Below the pieces are notes generated by a model. The model was not told where the DNA came from, did no database searches, and saw nothing but the letters and a program-made list of their open reading frames with translations. From NCBI GenBank assembly GCA_963811605.1, contig CAWESA010000022.1, forward strand, positions 155,884 to 219,883: a DNA stretch of 64,000 nucleotides, given 5' to 3'. The DNA is from CAVQLX01 sp963811605 (GTDB lineage Bacteria; Desulfobacterota; Binatia; DP-6). How positions within the stretch are numbered: position 1 is the stretch's first letter; every line of letters begins with the position of its first letter. Shown here in pieces: positions 17,059-27,184 of this stretch. Position numbers and translations under genes: made by a program.

Positions 17059-19134
17059 ATGCGGACGTGGGCTGGTTGGCTGGCGCTTGGCGTGGCAGCG
17101 GTCCTCGGCTGCGTCGCCACCTCCGAGGCGTACTACCTGGACTCCGGGCGCAACTTCGACGTCCGCATGCGCGCCTACTCCCAGCTCGGCATCATGACCG
17201 AGAACTCGGCGCGGCAGGGATGCGGCGCCGTGTACACGAGTCTGGATGCCGACGGCCGCACGCTTCCCAATGGCCAGCGTCGGCTGCTCTTCAGGGCCGA
17301 TCCGCGCTCGTGTCCGCCCGACTTCAGCGTCGGCGACCTCGGCCAGCACCGGAATTTCTACAACCCCGAGTTCGACGCCAAGCTCACCGACTACACGAAG
17401 TGGTCGCACGACGTGGACTACCTGTCGTGGATCGCGCCCGACGATCTCAAGTTCCGCTTCGCGTGGTGGGGATTCTACGACGGCCTGTACGACTACCTGA
17501 ACCCGGTGTGGGACGACAATCGCCGCAACCCGAACACGCGGTTCGGCACCCGCCCGGATCAGCAGTTCGGCATCACGCGCTTCTCGGAGAGCGACAACGT
17601 CGGAGGCGAGAGCTACCGCTTCAACGACGAGAACAAGAATCCCCGGCACATCTACGCCAGCCGCAACCGCATCAACGAGCTCTACATCGACTACACCAAG
17701 GGGCCGGTCTTCCTGCGCGTCGGCCGGCAGGCGATCTCGTGGGGCGAGTCCGATACGATCGCGCTCCTCGACGTGCAGAACCCGTTCGACCTGACGCTCG
17801 GCGCGCCCGGCTTCTTCCAGGATGTGGACGAGGCGCGCATCCCGCTGTGGACGCTCCGCACCACGGTCAAGCTGGTGGACAACTGGAAGTTCATCTCGAG
17901 CGGGTTCATCGACGCCTACATGGTGCCGGGTCCGATCGACACCACCGTGCCGATCAACCCGATCACCATGGGCGTGTCGCCGTTCAATCCCGACGTCCCG
18001 AACCCGCAGGCGAGCCTCTTCATCGGGCCGACGGCGCGGCAGGTGACCAACCAGGACCCCGCCCTGCACACCGTCGTGGTCGATCACCTGCCCGAGAACA
18101 CCTGGTCCAACACGCGCTGGGGCGTGCGGCTCCAGGGCCTGCTGTTCCGCGACTACACCGTGCAGGGGTGGTTCTTCCGCACCTTCAACCAGCAACCGGT
18201 TCCGCTGCTGAGCAGCCGGACCGCGTTCGACGCCACGGCCAACCCGCGGAACCTGACGCTGGTGGACGATCGCGGGTTCCGGACGCCGGTCTGCCTCGGC
18301 CCCGACGGCAACGCCGTCAGTCGGCAGAGCCCGCTCCAGGGTGGCATCGAGGGCCGTACACCGGCGGGTCGGCGCTGCTCGTGGAAGTTCCCGGTCGTGA
18401 CCACGCTCAACCGCCGGCTCGAATCGGTGATCGGCCTGGCGGGCACCTGGTACAGCGACATGCTGAACGGCATCATCCGGGCGGAGGCCGAGTACTTCGT
18501 CGACGAGCTCGCCTTCATCCCGGGTCGCAACCTGAACCCGCGGGCGCAGGTGCCGAAGGCGTTCCGGTCGACCTTCGGATACAAGGAGAACATCGTCAAC
18601 ACGATTCCCAAGGCCGACTACCTGCGCTGGGTCCTCGCCTACGACCGCTTCTTCTTCTTCCGGCCGCTCAACCCGACCAACTCGTTCGTGCTCTCGATGG
18701 CCTACAACAGCTCGTTCAACCTGAGCGAGAAGGGCGGCCTCGATTTCCGCAACCCGCAAGCCAAGCCGGGCAAGCGGCAGGCGCGGTCGATCGCCAACGG
18801 GCTGTCGCCGTCGTGCACCGGCAAGGGAGCGAAGAACAACCCGCTGTGCGTCACCGCGGTCCCGAAGGACTACGAGGATGCGTACCAGTACGAGGGCTTC
18901 CTCACCACGGCGATCCAGACCGACATGCTGCACGGCTCCCTGTCGCCACGGATTGCGATCATCACCGACGTGAGCGGCATCTTCGCCTTCCAGCCCACCG
19001 TCACCTACCGCGTCACCGACAACTTCCTGTTCAGCGCCACCTATCTCGCCATCGCCGCCACGCGGAAGGCGGGGCTCGGATCCTTCCGCGCGCACGACAT
19101 GGTGCAGCTGCGGGCTACGGTGCAGCTGAACTGA
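17059..19134 (+). CDS. DUF1302-family outer membrane protein
   Basis: 691-residue secreted protein with a signal peptide (residues ~1-24) and a long beta-rich sequence typical of DUF1302 barrels. Hallmarks are ELYIDYTKGPVFLRVGRQAISWGE with a later DVQNPFDL segment and ARIPLWTLRTTV, and a C-terminus of alternating residues ending in the aromatic-poor strand MVQLRATVQLN. DUF1302 proteins often accompany RND/MMPL exporters and DUF1329 lipoproteins and are thought to act in hydrophobic substrate or lipid transport; neither partner is adjacent, though an MMPL gene is at 40650. Regulation by the preceding TetR gene is likely. Confidence 0.8.
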   Translation: MRTWAGWLALGVAAVLGCVATSEAYYLDSGRNFDVRMRAYSQLGIMTENSARQGCGAVYTSLDADGRTLPNGQRRLLFRADPRSCPPDFSVGDLGQHRNFYNPEFDAKLTDYTKWSHDVDYLSWIAPDDLKFRFAWWGFYDGLYDYLNPVWDDNRRNPNTRFGTRPDQQFGITRFSESDNVGGESYRFNDENKNPRHIYASRNRINELYIDYTKGPVFLRVGRQAISWGESDTIALLDVQNPFDLTLGAPGFFQDVDEARIPLWTLRTTVKLVDNWKFISSGFIDAYMVPGPIDTTVPINPITMGVSPFNPDVPNPQASLFIGPTARQVTNQDPALHTVVVDHLPENTWSNTRWGVRLQGLLFRDYTVQGWFFRTFNQQPVPLLSSRTAFDATANPRNLTLVDDRGFRTPVCLGPDGNAVSRQSPLQGGIEGRTPAGRRCSWKFPVVTTLNRRLESVIGLAGTWYSDMLNGIIRAEAEYFVDELAFIPGRNLNPRAQVPKAFRSTFGYKENIVNTIPKADYLRWVLAYDRFFFFRPLNPTNSFVLSMAYNSSFNLSEKGGLDFRNPQAKPGKRQARSIANGLSPSCTGKGAKNNPLCVTAVPKDYEDAYQYEGFLTTAIQTDMLHGSLSPRIAIITDVSGIFAFQPTVTYRVTDNFLFSATYLAIAATRKAGLGSFRAHDMVQLRATVQLN

Positions 19135-19162
19135 GGGGCGCGGGTTCCTGGATCGGTGCGCG

Positions 19163-19290
19163 GGCGGAGGGTTCGCCGCCGGCGCTCCGGGTCCTCGGCC
19201 CATGCGCGCGGGCGCATGTGTGGCGTCCCCCCGACGGCCGCAGGCGCGCGCAAGGGCCTGCGGAGTCGCGGCGGCGGCGAACCCTCCGCC
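19163..19290. repeat. Long-spaced perfect inverted repeat between convergent genes
   Basis: Arms GGCGGAGGGTTCGCCGCC (19163-19180) and its exact reverse complement (19273-19290) are separated by 92 bases; the spacer contains a smaller palindrome (ATGCGCGCGGGCGCAT, around 19203-19218). It fills the 187 bp between the DUF1302 gene and the leftward pcs gene, which both end here. It may act as a two-way terminator or be a fixed copy of a palindromic element. No T-run follows. Confidence 0.6.
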
Positions 19291-19321
19291 GCGACGCGCG
19301 CCGGTAGCGCCGGTCTCGGGT

Positions 19322-20062
19322 TCAGTGCGCCGTCTTCGTGTGGAGGTAGAGGGAGAGGAGGAAGTAGTAGATCGGGAAGGCGAGCGACGTGACGACGAGC
19401 CAGTGTGGGGCGGTGGAGAGGTTGAGGAGGATGTGGATCAGGGCGATGCCCCAGGCGCTGCCCAGGGTGATCGTGAGCCAGCGCAGCGTCGGCGTGCGGG
19501 ACGGATAGACGTAGCGGAGGGGGACGAACACGCCGATGGCGAGCGCGACCACCCAGGCGGCGTTGACGGCGGGCGACCAGCCGAGCGCGTAGAGGTAGAA
19601 GGCGACCACGTTCCAGTACGACGGGAAGCCGGTGAAGAAGTGGTCGGCGGTCTTGGCGGTCGTCTGGCTGAAGCCATACCCGCTGGCGATGCACATCAGC
19701 GACACGATCGGCACCGCCCAGCCCGGCGGCAGCAGGTTCATGTGGAGCAGGAAGAAGGCCGGCACGACGACGTACGTGAAGTAGTCCACGATGTCGTCGA
19801 GCCTCGCGCCGTCCATCCACGGCAGGACCTGCTTCACCCCGACGGCGCGCGCGAGCGTCCCGTCGATCGAGTCCACCACCAGGGTGTAGGTCATCCAGAG
19901 AAACGCGGCGGCGGGGTCGCCCGCGACCGTGGCGCGCAGCGCGAGCAGCCCGGCCGGCGCGCTCGACGCGGTGAGCAGGTGCACGCCCCAGGCCGCCAGG
20001 CGGCGCGCCGCGGTGGGCGGAGCCGGCGCGGAGGCGGCGCCGGGCCGTCCGGCCGCGCTCAC
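19322..20062 (-). CDS. pcs: Phosphatidylcholine synthase (CDP-alcohol phosphatidyltransferase)
   Basis: 246-residue membrane enzyme that condenses CDP-diacylglycerol with choline. The CDP-alcohol motif is seen as DGTLAR followed by MDGARLDDIVDY; the twelve-residue stretch between AR and G is the longer spacing of bacterial Pcs rather than of PgsA/PssA. AAWGVHLLTASSAPAGLLAL and TADHFFTGFPSYWNVVAFYL also match Pcs. About seven TM segments are predicted. The GTG start at 20062 overlaps the stop of the VOC gene (GTGA), making it the last gene of the glpK-prpD-VOC-pcs operon. Confidence 0.88.
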   Translation of the reverse strand: MSAAGRPGAASAPAPPTAARRLAAWGVHLLTASSAPAGLLALRATVAGDPAAAFLWMTYTLVVDSIDGTLARAVGVKQVLPWMDGARLDDIVDYFTYVVVPAFFLLHMNLLPPGWAVPIVSLMCIASGYGFSQTTAKTADHFFTGFPSYWNVVAFYLYALGWSPAVNAAWVVALAIGVFVPLRYVYPSRTPTLRWLTITLGSAWGIALIHILLNLSTAPHWLVVTSLAFPIYYFLLSLYLHTKTAH

Positions 20063-20439
20063 GCCGGCAGCCACAGCACCTGCACGAGGTTGCCGTCGGG
20101 GTCGCGGCACGCGCACGACACCGACCCGTCGCGGTGCGTGCGGGCCTCGTCGACTATCGGGACGCCGCGCGCGCGCAGCCGCTCGGCCGCGGCCCGGACC
20201 TCGTCCGCGGAGTCGACGACGAAGCCGAGGTGGTCGAGCGCGCCGCCCGGCGCGACGTCGCGCGCCTCGTGCAACGCCAGGTTGTCGGCGCCCGAGCTCA
20301 GGTAGACGGTCTGCGGATCCGGCGACCACACCTCCCGCAGCCCGAAGTGATCCCGGTAGAAGGCGGACGCCGCGCCGACGTCGCGCACGCGCAGCGCCAG
20401 GTGGCAGAGTCCGCACACGCGAACCGACGCCTCGACCAT
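20059..20439 (-). CDS. VOC-superfamily (glyoxalase/dioxygenase fold) protein
   Basis: 126 residues forming a single VOC unit of two beta-alpha-beta3 modules: LCHLALRVRDVGAASAFYRDHFG at the start and LDHLGFVVDSADEV in the middle, ending in FRDPDGN-like CRDPDGNLVQVLWL. Metal-binding candidates are the His in CHLAL, a Glu/His in the middle strand and the last strand. The reaction cannot be deduced. It lies between prpD and pcs and is translationally coupled to pcs. Confidence 0.75.
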   Translation of the reverse strand: MVEASVRVCGLCHLALRVRDVGAASAFYRDHFGLREVWSPDPQTVYLSSGADNLALHEARDVAPGGALDHLGFVVDSADEVRAAAERLRARGVPIVDEARTHRDGSVSCACRDPDGNLVQVLWLPA

Positions 20440-20482
20440 GCGGCGCTTCTACTGAGCGCGTCCCCGACCGGCAACCGTCGCG

Positions 20483-21859
20483 TCAGCGGGCCGGGACGGC
20501 GGCGGCGAGCACCTCGGCGAGGTCGGACGCCGCCGGCAGCGCCGCCACCGCGGCGGCGAGGCGCTCCACCTGCTCCGCGGGCAGCGCACGCCGCGCCAGG
20601 GCGCGGAACTTCGCGCCCAGCGCGGCGCCGTCGGGGAAGTGCTCGGGATCGCCCAGCGGGTGCGTCACGTGCTCCTCGAGCCGTGTCCCGTCGCGCAGCT
20701 CGATGCGGACCCACGCCGGCCAGACGCGCGGATAGTGGCGGTCGAGCGCGAGATCGCGCACCGCGACGACGCGATCCATGAGGGCGGTGACGGCGGGATC
20801 GTCCGCCGTCCCGGCAACGAACTCCGCCGGCGAAGCGGCGCCTCGCACCAGGGCGACCGCGATGCCGAACGGCAGGCTGAACTGCTGATCGACCACGGAG
20901 CGCGGGCGGCGCTTCGCGTCCTCCGGCTCGCACACGATCGGGAAGCCTGCCGCGACCAGCCCCACCTCGACGCGGGCGACCGCCGCGGGATCGAGGTGGT
21001 GCGCCGCGCGCAGGGCGAGCGTGGCGTCGATCGGCGCCTGCATGTAGCGGCAGCACGCGTGCGGCTTGATGCCGGTCTGCATCAGCTCGAATCCCTCGCC
21101 ATGCAACGGCGCGGTCTCGGGATGCAGCGAGTACGCATGCAGGAACCCGAAGCGTCCCTCGAGGATGCTCGCCGGCGCGCGGAATCCCGCCCCCGCGAGC
21201 GCGGCGGCGTGCACCCCGGCGCAGGCCGACCAGCCGGGATGCAGGCGCTTGGTCCATGCGCCGTCGGCGAGGAACTCCATGGAGCCCGCCGCCTGGCTGC
21301 CGGCGATGCCGAGCGCGCGCGCCAGCGCCTCCGCGTCGAGCCCGAGCAGCAGGCTGGCGGCCGTCGCGGCGCCGAACGCGCCGCATGTCCCGGTCGGATG
21401 GAAGCCGCGCGCGTAGTGCTCGGCGGGTTGCAGCGCCATCGCCAGCCGTGCCGCCACCTCGTAGCCCGCGACGGCCGCACGCAGCACGGCGTCCCCCGAC
21501 CCGCCGGCGAGCTCCGCCGCGGCCAGCGCGGCCGGGAAGACGCTCGCGCCGAGGTGGATCGAGCCGCCCTGGTGGGTGTCGTCCATCTCGAGCGCATGGG
21601 CGGCGACGCCGTTGGCGAGCGCGGCCTGCGGCGCGGGGAGCCGGGTGGCGATCCCGAGCACCGTCCCGTCGCCGCGCAGCCGGAGCCGCTCGAGCCCGCG
21701 CCGGAGCGCCAGGCTCGAATCCTCGCCCGCACCGCCGAGGGCGACGCCGAGGAAATCGCAGAACAGGTCGGCGGCCCGCTCGAGCACGGGGCCGGGCAGC
21801 GGTGCGTCGCGCAGCGCGACCATCTCCTCGGCCAGCGCGACCGCGACCGGCCGGCTCAC
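20483..21859 (-). CDS. MmgE/PrpD-family protein
   Basis: 458-residue member of the MmgE/PrpD family (2-methylcitrate dehydratase and relatives such as cis-aconitate decarboxylase). Diagnostic segments are ALEMDDTHQGGSIHLGASVFPA near residue 90, AARLAMALQPAEHYARGFHPTG and GIKPHACCRYMQAPID. The GTG start overlaps the glpK stop (GTGA). No prpB or prpC lies nearby, so use in the methylcitrate cycle is not supported; the true substrate is unknown. Confidence 0.82.
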   Translation of the reverse strand: MSRPVAVALAEEMVALRDAPLPGPVLERAADLFCDFLGVALGGAGEDSSLALRRGLERLRLRGDGTVLGIATRLPAPQAALANGVAAHALEMDDTHQGGSIHLGASVFPAALAAAELAGGSGDAVLRAAVAGYEVAARLAMALQPAEHYARGFHPTGTCGAFGAATAASLLLGLDAEALARALGIAGSQAAGSMEFLADGAWTKRLHPGWSACAGVHAAALAGAGFRAPASILEGRFGFLHAYSLHPETAPLHGEGFELMQTGIKPHACCRYMQAPIDATLALRAAHHLDPAAVARVEVGLVAAGFPIVCEPEDAKRRPRSVVDQQFSLPFGIAVALVRGAASPAEFVAGTADDPAVTALMDRVVAVRDLALDRHYPRVWPAWVRIELRDGTRLEEHVTHPLGDPEHFPDGAALGAKFRALARRALPAEQVERLAAAVAALPAASDLAEVLAAAVPAR

Positions 21860-23334
21860 GCGTGCTCCTCGGTGGCGCGGGCCGCCGCCACGTAGCTGCG
21901 CCAGAGCTCCAGGCGCGCGGCCCGCTCGTCCGCGCCCAGGCGGGGCTCGAAGACGCGCTCGCGGCGCCACGCGTGCCGCAGGTCGTCGGTGTCGCGCCAG
22001 ACGCCGGTGGCGAGACCGGCCAGGTAGGCGGCGCCGAGCGCGGCGGCGTCGAGCACCTCGGGCCGCTCGACCGGGAGCCCGAGCGCGTCGGCCTGGGCCT
22101 GCAGCAGGATGTCGTTGCGCGCCGCGCCGCCGTCGGCACGCAGCGCGTCGGGTGGGGGATGCGGAGAATCGGCGCGCAGCGCGTCGTACACCTCGCGGCA
22201 GCGCCACGCGATGCCCTCCAGCACGGCGCGCACGACGTGCGCGCGCGTGCTCGCGCGCGAGAGGCCGCCGACCACCGCGCGCGCTCGCGGGTCGAGGTAC
22301 GGCGTGCCCAGCCCCTGGAGCGCCGGCACCGCCCACACCCCGCCGCTGTCGGGCACCGACGCCGCCAGCGCCTCGGACTCCGCCGCGTCGCGGATCACGC
22401 CCAGACCGTCGCGCAGCCACAGCACGGCGGCGCCCGCGGTGATGGCGGTGCCCTCGAGGCAGTACGTGCGCACGCCGTCGCGCTGCCAGAGCACGAGCGG
22501 ATACGCCCCGTGCATCGAGAAGAGCGGCTCGGAGCCGGCGTTCAGGTCGAGCATCGCCGCGGTGCCGTAGGTGATCTTCACCTCGCCGGCCGCCAGCCGG
22601 AGCTGGCCCATGGTCGCCGCCTGCTGGTCGCCGATGAGGGCCGCGAGCGGCGCCCCGTGGACGCCGACGTCGCCGCTGAGCGCACCGAGCGGACCTCCCG
22701 AGTCGACGATCGACGGCAGCGCCGTCTCGGGGATGCGCAGCGCCTCGAGCGCGGCTGCGTTCCAGCCGCCGCGGAGGAGATCGTAGAGCCCGCTGCACGA
22801 GGCGTTCGAGGCGTCGGTGGCATGCACCTCGCCGTCGGTCAGGCGCGCCGCCAGCCACGCGTCGAGGGTGCCGCACCGGATGCGTCCGGCCCGCACGCCG
22901 GCGCGGTCGGGGTCGGCGCGGTCGAGCAGCCACTCGAGCTTGCTGGCCGCCATGAGCGGCGTGATCATCAGCCCGTGTGCCATGAGCTCCAGGCAGCGGG
23001 CCTGCGTCCGCATGTCCTGCCACGACAGCGCCGGACCGAGGGGCCGACCGGAGCGGGCGTCCCAGGCGACCGCGGTGGCGCGCTGGGTGGTCAGTCCGAG
23101 CGCCTGCACGCGACCCGCCGTGACCCCCCGGGTCGCGCTGCGCACCACCCCCATCAGGGCGCCGAGCAGCTCCTCGAGGTCGTGCTCCACGAGCCCCGGC
23201 GCGGGATAGCGGGGCAGGGTCTCCCGGTAGGACTGCGCCACCACGGCGCCGGCCTCGTCGATGACGAGCGCCCGCACGCCCGTCGTGCCGACGTCCAGGG
23301 AGAGAACCAGCGCCCGGCTCTGGCCACCTGCCAT
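21856..23334 (-). CDS. glpK: Glycerol kinase (FGGY family)
   Basis: 492-residue sugar/polyol kinase of the FGGY family. The N-terminal LSLDVGTTGVRALVIDE phosphate motif, ALGLTTQRATAVAWD, LIGDQQAATMGQ and GLGTPYLDPRARAVVGGLSR match glycerol kinase better than xylulokinase. It makes glycerol-3-phosphate, feeding phospholipid synthesis or GlpD (35762). It is the first gene of the leftward operon ending in pcs and is divergent from the DAHP synthase gene with about 80 bp between. A xylulokinase-like substrate cannot be fully excluded. Confidence 0.8.
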   Translation of the reverse strand: MAGGQSRALVLSLDVGTTGVRALVIDEAGAVVAQSYRETLPRYPAPGLVEHDLEELLGALMGVVRSATRGVTAGRVQALGLTTQRATAVAWDARSGRPLGPALSWQDMRTQARCLELMAHGLMITPLMAASKLEWLLDRADPDRAGVRAGRIRCGTLDAWLAARLTDGEVHATDASNASCSGLYDLLRGGWNAAALEALRIPETALPSIVDSGGPLGALSGDVGVHGAPLAALIGDQQAATMGQLRLAAGEVKITYGTAAMLDLNAGSEPLFSMHGAYPLVLWQRDGVRTYCLEGTAITAGAAVLWLRDGLGVIRDAAESEALAASVPDSGGVWAVPALQGLGTPYLDPRARAVVGGLSRASTRAHVVRAVLEGIAWRCREVYDALRADSPHPPPDALRADGGAARNDILLQAQADALGLPVERPEVLDAAALGAAYLAGLATGVWRDTDDLRHAWRRERVFEPRLGADERAARLELWRSYVAAARATEEHA

Positions 23335-23416
23335 CCGGCCGCTTCATAGAGCAGGACGCTCCGCGGGGTAAACCCGCGCACTTGACGCCCTGCGCGGGGT
23401 CCGATTGCATGCGCGC

Positions 23417-24539
23417 ATGCTCGTCAAGATGCGGCGCGACGCGACGGCCGACGAGATCGGCACCGTCGAGCGGAAGCTGCACGACCTCGGCTTCAAGACC
23501 GGCAAGCTCGAAGGCGAGGAGATCACCCTCGTCGGCGTCTACGGCGACATCTCGAAGCTGCCGCAGGGGGAGATCGCCGAGCTGGCCGGCGTCGAGCAGC
23601 TCATCCCCATCTCGCGCGCCTACAAGCGGGTGGCGCAGAAAGGCGGGCCGGGCCACGGCATCTTCAACACCGTCCGCATCGGCGACGTCGTGTGCGGCGG
23701 CGACGATCTCGTCTTCGTCTCGGGTCCGTGCTCGGTGGAGAGCGAGCGCCAGATCATGGCGGCCGCCCGCATGGTGAAGGAGGCGGGCTGCCACGCGCTG
23801 CGCGGCGGCGTGGTCAAGTATCGCTCGAGCCCGTACAGCGGCTGGGAGGGGCTCGGCGCGTCGGACAGCGAGGCGCTGCGAAGAGGGCTCGAGCTGATCG
23901 TGCGCGCAGGCCGCGAGTTCGGACTGCCGACGGTGGTCGAGATTCTCGACGCCGCGGACGTCGAGCGGTACGAGGACGCTGGCGTCGACTGCCTCCAGAT
24001 CGGCGAGCCGAACAGCAAGAACCAGGCGCTGCTGAACCGGCTGCGCACCACCAGGCTGCCGGTCATCCACAAGCGCGGCAACTCGCTCGACACCGAGGCG
24101 TACCTGCTGTGGGTGGAGCGCATGATGGTGGGCGGCAAGGAGAACGTCATCCTGTGCGAGCGCGGCGTCACGAGCGCGAACCGCTACACGCGCAACACCC
24201 TGGACATCGGGTCGATCGCGGCCTTCCGCTACCAGCTGTCGTGTCTGCCGGTGGCGGTCGACGCGTCACACGGCACCGGCGTGCGCGACCTGGTGCATCC
24301 GGCCACGCTGGCCGGGATCATGGCGGGGGCGTCGGTGGTCCTGGTCGAGGCGCACCCGAACCCGCTGATCGCGAAATCGGACGGTCATCAGGGGCTGTTC
24401 GACGAGCAGCTGCGTGCGCTGGTGCGGGCGGCGAGCGAGACCTGGCGCCTGCGGCAGGAGCTCGATCGCGACTACCGGGCGTCGGCCGATCTCGAGAAGA
24501 GCTATCTGGCGCGGATGGAAGCCGACAAGGACCGTTTCT

Positions 24540-24550
<11 letters not shown>
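23417..24550 (+). CDS. aroF: 3-deoxy-7-phosphoheptulonate synthase with N-terminal regulatory domain
   Basis: DAHP synthase of the AroA-I-beta type: condenses phosphoenolpyruvate with erythrose-4-phosphate in the first step of aromatic synthesis. Residues ~1-75 form a ferredoxin-like regulatory domain (MLVKMRRDATADEIGTVERK); the barrel carries FVSGPCSVES, GGVVKYRSSPYSGWEGLG, VIHKRGNS, CERGVTSANRYTRNTLD and VDASHGTGVRDLV. ATG at 23417 is preferred over a TTG four codons upstream. The 377 residues include a C-terminal extension of about 35 residues. Its 3' end overlaps the 3' end of the sigma-54 activator gene by 11 bases. Confidence 0.9.
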
Positions 24551-26126
<1,576 letters not shown>

Positions 26127-26177
26127 CCTCCCTTAACGTGGCCTCGGTGCCAGGTAAAGTTGGCGGCGCATGGGGAT

Positions 26178-26218
26178 TGCGGCAGGCATGCGCCTACCCG
26201 GGATGGCAGCGTGCCGCA
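26178..26218. promoter_or_regulatory. Candidate enhancer dyad for the GAF activator
   Basis: TGCGGCA (26178-26184) and its reverse complement TGCCGCA (26212-26218) flank a 27-base spacer, 80 to 120 bases upstream of the predicted start of the sigma-54 promoter at 26272. The position is right for an activator site, but the half-sites are short and the spacing is wide. Confidence 0.4.
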
Positions 26219-26271
26219 TCGCATGGGGGCTCAACCCTCGTGGTTACTGCATTCCCGGGTCTGCCGCGGGC

Positions 26272-26287
26272 TGGCACCGCCATTGCT
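26272..26287 (+). promoter_or_regulatory. Sigma-54 (RpoN) promoter, consensus match
   Basis: TGGCAC-CGCCA-TTGCT: the -24 box TGGCAC (26272-26277) and the -12 box TTGCT (26283-26287) match the consensus TGGCAC-N5-TTGCW at every defined position, with GG and GC ten bases apart. Transcription should start near 26298, leaving a 26-base leader with a GAGGGAGG ribosome site before the ATG at 26324. It faces away from the activator gene at 24540-26126. Confidence 0.85.
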
Positions 26288-26323
26288 TTACGAGAGCATC
26301 GATCTAGCAAGCTGAGGGAGGTC

Positions 26324-26563
26324 ATGATGAACACGCTCGCAATCGCGGTCGTAGGGTTGGGCGCCGGGTTCCCCACCGACGCGGTCACTGCCAGCCTCGG
26401 GTTCGGACCGTCGGCGGCGGAGATGCTGGCCGGCCTCGGTGCGTTCGCCGTGGCGACGCTCGGCGTCCTCGTGGTGCGCACGCTCCAGGCGCCCAGTCGC
26501 CCGCAAGACGCGCCCGCAGCGTGCCCCGAGCCCCGGGGCGACGTCTTCAAGCACGCCGCCTGA
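26324..26563 (+). CDS. Small membrane protein under sigma-54 control
   Basis: 79 residues: a hydrophobic, Gly/Ala-rich N-terminus (residues ~3-30), a clear TM helix (AEMLAGLGAFAVATLGVLVV, ~33-52), then a Pro-rich cytoplasmic or periplasmic tail with one Cys. Two adjacent ATGs occur (26324 and 26327) after the strong ribosome site GAGGGAGG. No family is recognised. It is the first gene behind the sigma-54 promoter at 26272 and is divergent from its probable activator. Confidence 0.7.
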   Translation: MMNTLAIAVVGLGAGFPTDAVTASLGFGPSAAEMLAGLGAFAVATLGVLVVRTLQAPSRPQDAPAACPEPRGDVFKHAA

Positions 26564-26574
26564 GAAGAGACGTC

Positions 26575-26766
26575 ATGCTCGACTTCATCACGCCACAGCT
26601 GGCCGAGCTGCTCCTGCGCGGCCTGCGCGACCTGACGGTGGACGTCATCCCCCGGGCGTCTGCCGTCGGGCTCGCGCTGGCGGTCGCCATCACCGCCACG
26701 CTCCGCGTGCGCCACACCCTCCGGAACGGCCGGCGCCCCCACCGGCCGCTTCACGCCACCACCTGA
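26575..26766 (+). CDS. Second small membrane protein of the sigma-54 unit
   Basis: 63 residues: an amphipathic start (MLDFITPQLAELLLRGLRDL), one TM segment (~28-43) and a strongly basic C-terminus rich in His and Arg (RVRHTLRNGRRPHRPLHATT). It begins eleven bases after the stop of the preceding small gene with a GAAGAGA ribosome site, so the two form one transcript. No homologous family is recognised. It could be a membrane-binding or regulatory peptide. Confidence 0.6.
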   Translation: MLDFITPQLAELLLRGLRDLTVDVIPRASAVGLALAVAITATLRVRHTLRNGRRPHRPLHATT

Positions 26767-26782
26767 CCACTGCCAGCCGCGT

Positions 26783-27125
26783 CTACTCCCAGACGGGAGT
26801 CATCCGCCCGGGGTAGCGAGCCCCCTCCGCTGCCCCGGGCGGCAACGCGGCCTCGAGGCGCGCGACATCGTCCGGCGCGAGGGCGACCCGAGCCGCGCCG
26901 GTATTCTCCTCGAGACGTTGCGCGCGACTTGGTACCGGGGATGGGGACGATCTCAGGTGGGGATCACCTCCGCCTCCGCGTCGCGCGTCAGCAGCGAGTA
27001 CTCGGTTTTGCAGCGACGCGATCGGATGCACGGCCGCGGCTCGCCGCAGCGTGTGCGGGCCCGCTTCCGACAACCCGATGAACCGCGTCTTGCCGGCCCC
27101 CGAACGGTCTCGAGATGATCGATCA
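26783..27125 (-). pseudogene. Aldo/keto reductase relic
   Basis: Pieces of an aldo/keto reductase lie in different frames. GKTRFIGLSEAGPHTLRRAA plus VHPIASLQ is followed in another frame by TEYSLLTRDAEAEVIPT; a large part of the barrel (normally about 100 residues) is then missing, and the C-terminus IVPIPGTKSR, frameshift, RLEENTGAARVALAPDDVARL, ending GTRYP-like GARYPGRMTPVWE, resumes. At least two frameshifts and an internal deletion are visible, so it cannot be functional. It fills most of the 418 bp between the small membrane gene at 26575 and the molybdopterin gene; the remainder (27126-27184) shows nothing recognisable. Confidence 0.85.
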
Positions 27126-27184
27126 TCGGGAGCGCGATGTCCTCGTCTGCCACGATCGTTCGGGGGCCCGGCCTCGGCTCCGCT

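Noticed and set aside
26148..26153. TGGCAC on the minus strand just upstream of the GAF activator start
   Set aside because: The -12 position reads CCACG, with no GC ten bases after GG, so it is not a sigma-54 promoter.
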